A DNA stretch of 64,000 bases from TMP-86 sp039807285. Its GTDB lineage: Bacteria; Pseudomonadota; Gammaproteobacteria; Steroidobacterales; Steroidobacteraceae. The stretch's first letter is position 1, and every line of letters starts with the position of its first letter. The DNA is taken from the NCBI GenBank assembly GCA_044226785.1, contig JBGAGK010000018.1, forward strand, positions 37,529 to 101,528, in the 5' to 3' direction. Under the pieces are notes generated by a model. It ran no database searches and was not told where the DNA came from. It saw only the letters and a program-made list of their open reading frames with translations. Below, in pieces: positions 35,150-42,933 of the stretch. The translations under genes were made by a program, and so were the position numbers.

Positions 35150-36568
35150 TCATAAAATGGGACTTCCTACATTTGGTGGGAAGGTTGGGATAGCCGAACT
35201 TTGCTCCGATGTTGGGGCTTTCGTCGAGTAGTATTGCGTCGCAATATTTTTCAGGGAAATCATTAGTGCCAGATTGATCCAAAAGAAGGGATAGTACGTG
35301 ACGGTAACAAATTGGCCAGCAATTAGAAATCCCCACATGGAAACAACCAAGCCCCGAGAAATCGAGCGAAACGGCTTGCGCACTCCAGTCGGGTCACCAT
35401 TAAGCTTGCGAATTTCGGATGCCGACTTGACGGTTCGGTAAATTAGCATCAGGAAAAAGAACGTTCCAACCAGTCCGGTGTCGGTTGCAATTTGAATAAA
35501 TATGTTGTGTGGAAGTTCGGATATCACCACGCCGTCTAATACGACTCGCGGCCCTGGCAATAGGTCCTCAGGCCAGCGCGAGGCGTAGTAGGGTGGGAAG
35601 TTGAAAAATCCTACACCAAGTACTGGATTCTCTTTGATCATCTCGATGCCATGGCGCCAGTACAAAAGGCGCTGATGTGACGTCTTGTCGCTACCGGCAG
35701 CACTGAACCGTGCCTTTTGTTCATTGGGTAGCAGGGTTACGCCTGCGTATGCAACCGCTGCGACAAGAAGAAGGGCCTTGAAACTAATTCTTCCCTTTAA
35801 TAGCGACCGATAAACCTGGTAGACGAGGGCGAGCTGCGCTCCGCGACTGCTTGCGCCCATGATGCTCATCAAGGCAGTTATCGGCATAAGCAATGCCATG
35901 CAATATTTCATCGGGCTAATGTACGGTCTCAAGAAGATCGCAAGCTCAAGAGCGATCGGACCGAACATCAACATTTGAATCGCGAATTCACCAGAATTCT
36001 CGAAGAAGCCCGGTGGTCCTTGTAATCCCCATGATGTGTATGAAAACCCACGAAGGGCCCATGTTTTCGCACCGAAGAGGGATAGTTTGAAGCTACAAAT
36101 AAAAAAGATTGCGAGGAAAATCAGAAAGCGACGTTCTGTGGTAACGATGTTGACGATCAAGAAGTAGATGATGTACCAACCAAAGAAATCCATGAAGTGC
36201 GACCAGGAAAAGCGCGGATACTTGGCTGTAATGCAAGACAAAATAATTGCAAAGAGAAAAGCCGTGATCCATTTGTTTGTTGGGTCGGACGTTCTAATTC
36301 GATTCCGATCCATCGCGAGCCCGATCGCGGATAGAAGAAGGAATAATTTAGCCCAAGGCAGAATGTCCAATGCGGGAATTATCGACTGGGGTCGCACGTA
36401 CTCTACGAATAGGTAAAGACAGATCATCCAGAAGGAGAAGGTCTCGTGCTTGAATTGCGCCCAGACCACTCCGAAGTTCAAAGAGTAAAGTTGTTGCTCC
36501 TCGTCAGCATTCGGCGAAATTCTTCTAGGAGGAGGAGGAGGAGGGGGAGGGGGCGCGGAGTTGCTCAT
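35150..36568 (-). CDS. O-antigen ligase/polymerase-type protein, XrtA-associated
   Basis: 472 residues. N-terminus MSNSA followed by nine prolines, then about 10-12 membrane helices (FWMICLYLFVEYVRPQSIIPAL at the first). A large periplasmic loop contains WRHGIEMIKENPVLGVGFFNF and LPHNIFIQIATDTGLVG, the conserved H-N and ligase/polymerase (Wzy_C/WaaL) signature. The YVRPQ start matches the exosortase-A-associated O-glycosylation ligase family (TIGR03097 type). It is thought to transfer or polymerise glycan in the periplasm. Promoter and start are flanked by an IS graveyard. The proline run is encoded by a GGA/GGG simple repeat (36535-36560), an unusual N-terminus. Confidence 0.88.
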   Translation of the reverse strand: MSNSAPPPPPPPPPRRISPNADEEQQLYSLNFGVVWAQFKHETFSFWMICLYLFVEYVRPQSIIPALDILPWAKLFLLLSAIGLAMDRNRIRTSDPTNKWITAFLFAIILSCITAKYPRFSWSHFMDFFGWYIIYFLIVNIVTTERRFLIFLAIFFICSFKLSLFGAKTWALRGFSYTSWGLQGPPGFFENSGEFAIQMLMFGPIALELAIFLRPYISPMKYCMALLMPITALMSIMGASSRGAQLALVYQVYRSLLKGRISFKALLLVAAVAYAGVTLLPNEQKARFSAAGSDKTSHQRLLYWRHGIEMIKENPVLGVGFFNFPPYYASRWPEDLLPGPRVVLDGVVISELPHNIFIQIATDTGLVGTFFFLMLIYRTVKSASEIRKLNGDPTGVRKPFRSISRGLVVSMWGFLIAGQFVTVTYYPFFWINLALMISLKNIATQYYSTKAPTSEQSSAIPTFPPNVGSPIL

Positions 36569-36641
36569 ATTCCGTAGGAGGTCATGGCGCTGAATTGTGT
36601 AGCTTCAGCGACTTCTGGACAAAATGCTAGCGTGAGTCTTG

Positions 36642-36698
36642 TCCAACGAGGTATGAGCCTGGGGAAGGGGTCGTGATTCCAACGAGGTATGAGCCTGG
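36642..36698. repeat. Perfect 21-nt direct repeat, two copies
   Basis: A 21-nt unit beginning TCCAACGAGG and ending GAGCCTGG occurs at 36642-36662 and again at 36678-36698. They lie just outside the IS21-type repeats and may be another IS terminus. Nothing coding is seen in 36569-36825. Confidence 0.6.
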
Positions 36699-36760
36699 AA
36701 CGAGTCGATCATCATCGAAGGATGGTGGTCAACATGAACGAAGCCCCCGGCGGCCACCCC

Positions 36761-36799
36761 AAAATGCCTCACCCGTGGCCGGGGTCAAAATGCCTCACC
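36761..36799. repeat. IS21-type terminal repeats
   Basis: AAAATGCCTCACC occurs at 36761-36773 and 36787-36799, 26 nt apart. Multiple short repeats at an end, downstream of istB, are typical of IS21-family elements. Confidence 0.6.
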
Positions 36800-36825
36800 T
36801 GGCAGAGGCGGGAGGGGGGAGAGGT

Positions 36826-37221
36826 TTACGCGATTTGACGTGCCTTGGCAAGGCGCTCGGCAGATTCTTTGAGCCGCCAACTCTTGCCGACGAACTTCAG
36901 GAGGTTGCCGTGATGCATGAGCCGATCCAGGAGCGGGGTGACGATGACCGCATCACCGAGCAGTTTCCCCCAGTCCTCGATTTCGCGATTCGATGTAATC
37001 AGGGTGGAGGATTTTTCGTAACGACTCATGATCAGATCGGCGAGTTCGTCGCCGGCGTTCGGCGGTAGTTTTCGCAGGAACAGGTCATCGATCACGACGA
37101 GGTCAGCGGCTTTGAGCAGGGCACGATATTTTTTGAGCTCGCCGAGTTCGCGCGCTTGATGGATATCGTCGATGAGTACGTGGGCCTCGCGATAGAACAC
37201 GGTGTATCCGCGTTGCTGCAT
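36826..37221 (-). pseudogene. istB: IS21-family helper ATPase IstB, C-terminal fragment
   Basis: 131 residues: QQRGYTVFYREAHVLIDDI, Walker-B-like LVVIDDLFLRKLP, STLITSNREIEDWGKLLGD and LLDRLMHHGNLLKFVGKSWRLK. This is the C-terminal half of IstB; the family has about 240-260 residues, so the N-terminus and the Walker A loop are missing. The methionine at the start of the frame is internal to the full-length protein. The upstream sequence (37222 onward) switches to unrelated repeats, so the break is near 37221. The istA partner is absent. The fragment cannot support transposition by itself. Confidence 0.85.
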
Positions 37222-37234
37222 ATTCCGGTCGAAG

Positions 37235-37310
37235 GTGAACGCGATTTCCAGCGCAACGTGAACGCGGATTCCGGGCGAACGTGAACAACGATTCCAGCAT
37301 CATCGTGAAC
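37235..37310. repeat. Short tandem GTGAAC repeats with ~23-nt period
   Basis: GTGAAC recurs at 37235, 37258, 37281 and 37305, with following GCGATTTCC/GCGGATTCC/AACGATTCC. The layout is that of multiple terminal repeats at an IS21-type end, possibly of a different element from the istB fragment. 37311-37472 has no identifiable gene. Confidence 0.5.
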
Positions 37311-37472
37311 GCTTTTGGGTTTTCGCTGGAATGCTGATGACGATGCCGTGCCGGCATCGATGCGGGTGAAAGCGGCGATGGAAATCGCCGCGTAGGCTCA
37401 CGCGGCGTCGGCCGACGCGCAGTTCTCGGCATGATGCGGGTTCCCCATTGGACCTGAAAGCCCCGTGCTCCC

Positions 37473-37823
37473 GTGATCAAGACCCGACGACGACGATGCC
37501 TGTGTTGCCAGAAGCTGTTCATCCGCGATCCGCGCCAGCGCCACCGCCAGAAATACTGTTCCGAACCGGCATGCCGGGCGGCGAGCAAGCAATCGAGCCA
37601 GCGACGCTGGCTGCGCAAGGCCGACAACCACGAGTACTTCCGCGGCGAGCAGCACGTGGATCGGGTGCAGGCGTGGCGGGCGAAGAACCCCGGATATTGG
37701 CGAAAAGCGGCCTTAATCGGCGAACCGTTACAAGAGATGATAATGACGCAAGCTGATGATCGGCTTGGGAAATCAGACTCCTTGGCGTTACAAGAGACGA
37801 GGCCAGCCCAAGGTACCCGGTAA
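37473..37823 (+). pseudogene. Cys-rich (zinc-finger-like) orphan protein, truncated by IS66
   Basis: About 113 native residues from a GTG, with the last few codons (from 37813) read into the IS66 left repeat. N-terminus RRRRCLCCQKLFIRDPRQRHRQKYCSEPACRAASK has C-x2-C and C-x4-C pairs that could bind zinc. WRAKNPGYWRKA follows, then a degenerate tail (EPLQEM, LALQET). This resembles a widespread family of unknown function found scattered, often near transposases; the family usually has another 50-100 residues here, so the gene is cut by the IS. Whether it was part of a mobile element or a passenger cannot be decided. Confidence 0.6.
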
Positions 37824-37840
37824 CTACGCGGCGTTGTGGC

Positions 37841-39491
37841 TCAGCGAGGGAAGTTGTGCAAGTCTGAGCGCAGCGGATGGGCGGCGAAGTGCTGCTTCCA
37901 GAGTCGTGGCGTGAGTTCTGCGACGCGGCTGGCGGGGTGGCAGGCGACGCGCTGCAGGACGTCGACGAGATAGTCGTAGGGATCGACCCCATGCAATCGG
38001 CAGGTGGCGATCAGGCTCTGCACGATACCGACGTGCCTGGCGCCCAGCTCGGGTCCAGCAGAACATCCAGTTCTTGCGCCCCAGCGGGATGACACGCAAC
38101 GCGCGCTCAAGGTGGTTGGTGTCCATCGGCACGTCGGGGTCGGACAGGAACACCTCGAGCCCCGCGCGTCGCTCGCGCACGTAGGCGAGCGCCTTGGTGA
38201 ACGGGTTCGAGGGGGTCAGCTCGGCACGCTGCAGTTGCCAGTCCACCCAGAAGAAGAAGCGCTCGACGATCGGCTTGCTGTGGGTCAGCCGATGCAGGCG
38301 CTTTTCCTCGCCGGTCAGGGCGCGCGCGCGGATGTCCTCCTCGATGGCATAGAGCTTCTGGATCTGGGCGAGCACCTCTGCGACGTGGATCGGCTCAGCC
38401 GGCTCGGCCTCGACGAAGGTGCGGCGGGCATGGACCCAGCACTGGGCGTGGGTGATGCCAGTTTTCTTTGCATAGCGTGCGTAGGCATCATAGCCATCGC
38501 TCAGCAATACCCGGTCCTGGGTCGGACAGAGCCCGAGTGCCTGCTGCACGTAGCCGTGCGAGCGGGAGGGATGGAACGGGAAGCAGACTTCGTCCTGTTC
38601 CCCGTACACGGGCCAAAAGTAGCCGGTCTTCATTTTGCCGTGGCCGGAGCGCCCCGCCTTGATCGGGGTCTCGTCCATGGCAATGACGCGGCTCTTCTGG
38701 ATCGAGGCGAACTGGGCATCGTGGATGGGTTCCAGCAGGCGGATGCTGCGCTGAGCCAGTTGGGTCAGCCACGGCCGGCTGACACGCAGCCCGGCGGCCT
38801 CCAGCCGCAGATGCTGACGGTACAGCGGCAAATGCCAGGCAAACTTGTCGATGAGCATCCCGGCTGCGAAGCTCACATCGGCCCGGCTCCCCTCGAAGAT
38901 CCCGGCCGGTGCCGGGACCGTATGGATCTGGGCGCTGGCCTTGATCTTGACCACCGGGCGGCGATACTTGAGGACCTGCACGCTCCCCGGGCGCTGGGCC
39001 ATGCGGTAGGTGACCTTCTCGCCGATGATCTCGTACTGCTCGGGGCTTAAGGCCTCGACGGTGTCGGGCATCAGCACGATCGTGTGCACCGGGACCTTCG
39101 ACTCATCGAAGAACGGCAGTTCCTCCCCGCTCTGGGTGTCGGCACCGTTGCTGGCCTTGATCCGCCGGGTGTGGGCGGGGATCGACTGTTCGCGGTCGGC
39201 CGATTTGCCGCTGTTTGCACTCGGCACCGGCAGCGCTTCGCCCAGGTGCAGCTGTGCGGGGTTGGGCTCGGCGATGAAGCGTTCGCGCTTCTGCCCGAAG
39301 ACCTGGCGGCGGAACCAGTCGAGCTGGTGCTCCAAGGCGGCGATGCGTTCGGCCTGGGTGTTGATCGTCACCGTTTGCGACTGCAGACGGGTGAGCAGCT
39401 CGGCCGGCGGGTCCCTCAGCACGGCCGACATCGGCTCCGATGTGCTCGCGGCGATGAGGTTCTGCATGAGCGCCAGCATATCACGCGCCAT
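37841..39491 (-). pseudogene. tnpC: IS66 transposase TnpC, frameshifted near the C-terminus
   Basis: From the ATG at 39491 the frame encodes a standard IS66 transposase: a coiled-coil start (NTQAERIAALEHQLDWFRRQ), zinc-finger-like and hinge regions, then the DDE core with VIAMDETPIKAG (Asp), RVLLSDGYDAYARYA (Asp) and PMDTNHLERALR (Glu). At 38051-38053 a run of three G probably contains one extra base. The original frame then goes off as TRAGRQARRYRAEPD, while the correct tail (ELGARHVGIVQSLIATC ... LHNFPR) continues in another frame to 37841. The final ~70 residues are therefore lost unless corrected by recoding or a sequencing error. Confidence 0.87.
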
Positions 39492-39508
39492 GCATGAAAA
39501 GGCTTTAT

Positions 39509-39868
39509 TTACAGGCCTTTTATCGCCTCTCCCGGGAGCGAAAAGCGTTTGCGCACGCGCTTGACCTCCATCCCCTCGAGCAGCAGCTTCAAGCCCGTCC
39601 AATCCATCTCGTGCGTGCCAATCCGAGCCCAGTCACTGATGAAACGGCCCGCCTCCAGGCGCTTGCCCCAAATGCAAAAGCCCGAACGATCAAAATACAG
39701 ACACTTGATCTGGTTACCGCGCCGGTTCACATAGATGTAAAGCGAACCGTCCAGCGGATCTCTGCCCATCGCGTGGCGCGTGAGCGCCTGCAGACCGTCG
39801 TAGGACCTTCTCATGTCGGCGGGCTGTCCGAACAGATGAACCCGGATCTGGGCTTCGGCGAAAAACAC
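39509..39868 (-). CDS. tnpB: IS66-family accessory protein TnpB
   Basis: 119 residues: MFFAEAQIRVHLFGQPADMRRSYDGL at the start, then DPLDGSLYIYVNRRGNQIKCLYFDRSGFCIWGKRLEAGRF. This is the IS66 Orf2 (PF05717) signature, a small basic protein required with TnpA and TnpC for transposition of many IS66 elements. Full length for the family. It lies 17 nt upstream of tnpC and overlaps tnpA by 1 nt. Confidence 0.93.
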   Translation of the reverse strand: MFFAEAQIRVHLFGQPADMRRSYDGLQALTRHAMGRDPLDGSLYIYVNRRGNQIKCLYFDRSGFCIWGKRLEAGRFISDWARIGTHEMDWTGLKLLLEGMEVKRVRKRFSLPGEAIKGL

Positions 39869-40191
39869 TACTCGCCCGACAGATGCAGAACAATGCCATG
39901 ACCGAGTTCGAGCCGGATCGAGCGGGGCGAGTTGGCAGGCCTCAGTGCCCCCAGTTCGATGAAAGGCGCCGCCGGCGGCGCCGCTGGCCTCACAATCCGC
40001 CGTCTGGTTCGATGCCCCGAACCGCCAAGCATGCGCCGCCAGCGCCGGAACAAACTCACGTGAATCCCCTCACGCCGGCAAAACTCCGTGATCGTCATGC
40101 CACCCTGTCGATGGCGGGCAATGATGTCCCGCCATGTCGCTACGCTCCGTCTCACTCGTGTGCGTCTCATCGTCCGTTGCTCCCCGGTCAT
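39868..40191 (-). CDS. tnpA: IS66-family accessory protein TnpA
   Basis: 107 residues from the ATG at 40191 (MTGEQRTMRRTRVRR); the longer frame to 40287 would start outside the right inverted repeat and is rejected. Helix-turn-helix TWRDIIARHRQGGMTITEFCRREGIHVSLFRRWRRML followed by a basic linker. Small DNA-binding Orf1 of IS66, normally translated with TnpB. The start lies 47 nt inside the right inverted repeat, as expected for the first gene of the element. Confidence 0.9.
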   Translation of the reverse strand: MTGEQRTMRRTRVRRSVATWRDIIARHRQGGMTITEFCRREGIHVSLFRRWRRMLGGSGHRTRRRIVRPAAPPAAPFIELGALRPANSPRSIRLELGHGIVLHLSGE

Positions 40192-40261
40192 GATCACCAC
40201 GGCAGCATTTTCCACGCACGCGCCGCCAACGAAAGTACGCCGCGTAGTTACCGGGTACATC

Positions 40262-40471
40262 CGTCCCGTGGCCCTCAGACGATCCAACTGGTTGTTCGCC
40301 GGATCGCTACGCGCTGGTCAGCGAGCAGCGAATGTCATGAGCCTGATCCAGTCCGCGAAGCTCAACGGACTGGATCCGCATCGCTACCTAAAAGATGTCC
40401 TGGAGCGCTTGCCGACGCAGCCGGCCAGCCGCATCCAGGAACTGCTGCCGCATCACTGGCAACCGAACTGA
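40262..40471 (+). pseudogene. Tail of a second IS66 TnpC, cut by the first IS66
   Basis: The + strand reads RPVALRRSNWLFAGSLRAGQR, then VMSLIQSAKLNGLDPHRYLKDVLERLPTQPASRIQELLPHHW and a stop at 40471. This is the C-terminal ~70 residues of an IS66 transposase of a subtype different from that at 37841-39491 and on the opposite strand. It begins right at the inverted repeat (40258), so the complete element inserted into or recombined with this one. The N-terminal part of this copy is not found on the left side of the complete element. Confidence 0.85.
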
Positions 40472-40911
40472 AATCCGCTCACCGTGAAGGCTCGCCGGTG
40501 AAGGTGTGATAGCCGGACGGTTACGACCAGAATGATCCAGCAGGACATTCAGTCACAAAATCATACCCTTAAACCGAAGCGGGTCAGGTCCAAACAAATG
40601 AGGCGTCCATGTACGGTAGCCCTGCGGCGTTGTAGTCAGCGTGACCTGGATACCGGATGGTGAAGCAACTCGAGGAATGGTGGAGGTGCAAACGCTGCAA
40701 GGCAATCGGCTTCGGCTAAGGGTGATGGCCGGGGCGACTATCAAGCTTGCATTCCACTTGCATTTTCGTGAACGTAAACACTGCTCTTGCTTAAGCCGAC
40801 CTGACGATTGCAATTCTCCTGCAATCAAGCCGGAAATCCCGACCCAGTAGACAGGACGACACCCCCGGCTATTGTAGCCTCGGAGCTGGATTTCATTGGA
40901 TTGGGCGGTGT
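40472..40911. other. Gap of ~440 nt with no convincing gene
   Basis: A 69-codon frame (40641-40850 +) and a 91-codon frame (40553-40828 -) occur here; neither has a family motif or ribosome site. The region separates the IS cluster from the methyltransferase gene and may hold the promoter of that gene. A right end of the second IS66 should lie close to 40500 but was not identified. Confidence 0.45.
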
Positions 40912-41706
40912 ATGAACGCTATAGACGCTATAAACATGGGAACCATGAGGTCTCGCTCCGCGATCTCGCAGTACTCGAGCGCTGACGATCTCACGCCGGC
41001 CGAGCGCGCATCGCTTGAAGAAGTGATGGCATTGGTCCGAGGCCGGCCGATCCTTGATATCGGAGTAGGGTGTGGCAGGACAGTGAGACCCCTGCTCGCG
41101 ATAAGCCACGATTACCGTGCAATCGACAATTGCATCGAAATGGTCGACGCCTGCAGGAGTCGGTATCCGGGAGTCAGCGTGGAACACTCGGATGCGCGTC
41201 ATATGGGTACTGTTTCGGATTGTTCAATTACGCTGGCCATGTTCAGCTGCAATGGCCTGGGTATGGTGACGCATGCAGACAGGCTGCAGATCCTGAGTGA
41301 GGTGTTTCGAGTGCTGAATCCCGGAGGTGTGTTTCTCTTTTCTGCACACAATCGGCAATGTCGCGACCATCTCGGCGGCTTCAAGTGGCCGTCATTTGCG
41401 TGGTCCGCAAATCCGGGCCGGCTGGGTGTTCGGGCAATCCGCTTCATTGGGTCTGCGGCCCGCCGAGTCGTCAATCGGCGTCGATATCGGACCCATGAGG
41501 TGAGGTCGGAGAACTACTCGATGATAAACGACGAGTGTCACGATTATGCCACCATGCTCTACTACATTTCCGTCGAAGAGCAGCGCCGCCAATTGACTGC
41601 ACAGGGGTTTGCAGCGAATGCTAGCGCATACGACGAGACCGGGCGTCCGGCGCTGGCGGGTGCTTCAGACAGCTCGATTGCTTACGTTGCACGCAGGCCG
41701 CTCTGA
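40912..41706 (+). CDS. Class I SAM-dependent methyltransferase
   Basis: 264 residues. Motif I is ILDIGVGCGRTV, followed by YRAIDNCIEMVDACRSRYP, EHSDARHMG and VFRVLNPGGVFLFSAHN, the order of a class I methyltransferase binding S-adenosylmethionine. No signal peptide. The substrate is unknown; position between the IS region and glycan-modification genes suggests methylation of a sugar or substituent. The first 25 residues are poorly conserved, and an internal ATG (40936) could be the start. It stands alone on the + strand before a convergent gene. Confidence 0.83.
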   Translation: MNAIDAINMGTMRSRSAISQYSSADDLTPAERASLEEVMALVRGRPILDIGVGCGRTVRPLLAISHDYRAIDNCIEMVDACRSRYPGVSVEHSDARHMGTVSDCSITLAMFSCNGLGMVTHADRLQILSEVFRVLNPGGVFLFSAHNRQCRDHLGGFKWPSFAWSANPGRLGVRAIRFIGSAARRVVNRRRYRTHEVRSENYSMINDECHDYATMLYYISVEEQRRQLTAQGFAANASAYDETGRPALAGASDSSIAYVARRPL

Positions 41707-41814
41707 GCGCTTGGTCTAAATGCAGGGAAGGCATTTGGGTTCGCAATGGCGCCTGGGTGAAGTCAAGGGACGGGGTATGGGAGCGAGTCGGCCGTGCAAT
41801 GTTGTGTTCATTGT

Positions 41815-42846
41815 CTATTCGAGCCACAACCGGTTCACGAACATGGACATTCCTGCGAATCGCTGATCGCTGAAGATCTTGAGTGACTTTATGTGCTTCA
41901 TGTCCATGAGACGAGCGCGAGGGGCTCGCTCGATAGCGGTGATGGGGATGCTGAAGGTTAATCGTTTGTTGGCCGTGACGGTCAACTGATGATTGAAGCG
42001 GTCATCGAATTGATTGTTGTGACGCAAGTCGTCTACTCGAATTGTCAGAGCAACAGGTTCGGGATTCGGGTTCGTCATCTCGACGTTCAACGAGTGAAAT
42101 CCAGTCCAGTTCGGCTGCGGCTCTTCCAGCTCAATTCCGGGCCAGGGGCCTCGTGAAAATGTGATCAGCAATCCTTTGTCATTATTCCCATGGGACCAGC
42201 GGAAGGGGAGTGTCTCGATTCGACTCTCGAGATCGTCGGAGCGGAGGAAATATGTGTCCAAAGGTGTGGAAAATTTCGCAATCGTGGGAAAGGCGGTGAC
42301 TCGGTTTGCATAGGCGCACAGGCACCAAATCAGGGGTGCGATCCAGTAGGCTGCGCAAGCCGAGATCAGCAGGTAGGCGGAGCCCTTTTTCAGTCTTTGG
42401 TCGCGGTAGCCCCAAAAGGCGAGGGAAGCAAGCGCGCCGACTCCGTCGCTGCATACGTCAAGAATGGAGGCGTCGCCTCCGATCAGCCCTTGTACTATCT
42501 CAATCAGCGATCCGATGCCAACTGCACCGGCAAACGCGATAAGGAAGGAGAGGCGACGTCTTTTGAGGAGAGCCAGGAGCGAGCTGGTCAGAATGAAGAA
42601 TGCCGGAGCATGGCAGCAGTTCTGCAATACTGCGGAGAATTGCGATTGCCCCGGAACCTGGCCGAAAATGACCAGGACGACCAGGAACACAATGATCAGC
42701 AGATGAACCGATTTGTAGTGGAGAACGTATTCCATCAATGGATCTCTCGCGGCACTTCGCGGTGCCCTGGTGCGACGAGGTTCGCACAACTTTTGACCAT
42801 ACTTTGAACTGAGTGTCATTGTCCGCAGATATAGACATGTCAACAC
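41815..42846 (-). CDS. VanZ-like membrane protein with C-terminal beta-sandwich domain
   Basis: Up to 343 residues from the ATG at 42846. Alternatives are 42819 and 42735; the last starts MEYVLHYKSVHLLIIVFLVVLV, which is closer to other VanZ-like proteins. The first ~140 residues form about four membrane helices with the VanZ-like pattern (SLIEIVQGLIGGDASILDVCSDGVGALASLAFW). Another helix follows (AYLLISACAAYWIAPLIWCLCAY). The last ~160 residues (WPGIELEEPQPNWTGFHSLNVEMTNP, VALTIRVDD, SLKIFSDQRFAGMSMFVNRLWLE) form a beta-rich domain like carbohydrate-binding modules. The fusion suggests a surface-glycan role. Divergent from the acyltransferase at 42934. Confidence 0.7.
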   Translation of the reverse strand: MLTCLYLRTMTLSSKYGQKLCEPRRTRAPRSAARDPLMEYVLHYKSVHLLIIVFLVVLVIFGQVPGQSQFSAVLQNCCHAPAFFILTSSLLALLKRRRLSFLIAFAGAVGIGSLIEIVQGLIGGDASILDVCSDGVGALASLAFWGYRDQRLKKGSAYLLISACAAYWIAPLIWCLCAYANRVTAFPTIAKFSTPLDTYFLRSDDLESRIETLPFRWSHGNNDKGLLITFSRGPWPGIELEEPQPNWTGFHSLNVEMTNPNPEPVALTIRVDDLRHNNQFDDRFNHQLTVTANKRLTFSIPITAIERAPRARLMDMKHIKSLKIFSDQRFAGMSMFVNRLWLE

Positions 42847-42933
42847 GGTGGCGCAGCCACATCAATGTTAGACTGATTGTTTTAACCAGAGAGAAGAAAA
42901 AAGGAAAGCCACTGCGACCCGCTTCCGAAACCC

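Larger units (their letters stand above)
37813..40258. mobile_element. IS66-family element with 21-nt perfect inverted repeats
   Basis: 2446 bp with inverted repeats at 37813-37833 and 40238-40258, identical over 21 nt and starting GTACCCGG. It carries the three-gene tnpA-tnpB-tnpC set on the minus strand. The 8-nt flanks (AGCCCAAG left, ATCCGTCC right) do not match, so no target duplication remains, consistent with recombination or deletion at the junction. At the right end it abuts the tail of a second IS66 element. Confidence 0.9.

Noticed and set aside
38004..39050. Plus-strand frame of 348 codons
   Set aside because: Antisense to the IS66 tnpC core; composition (HVGVGQEHLE-like) is typical of shadow frames.
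40641..40850. Plus-strand frame of 69 codons starting with GTG
   Set aside because: No family signature. It may be a relic, but nothing visible supports a product.
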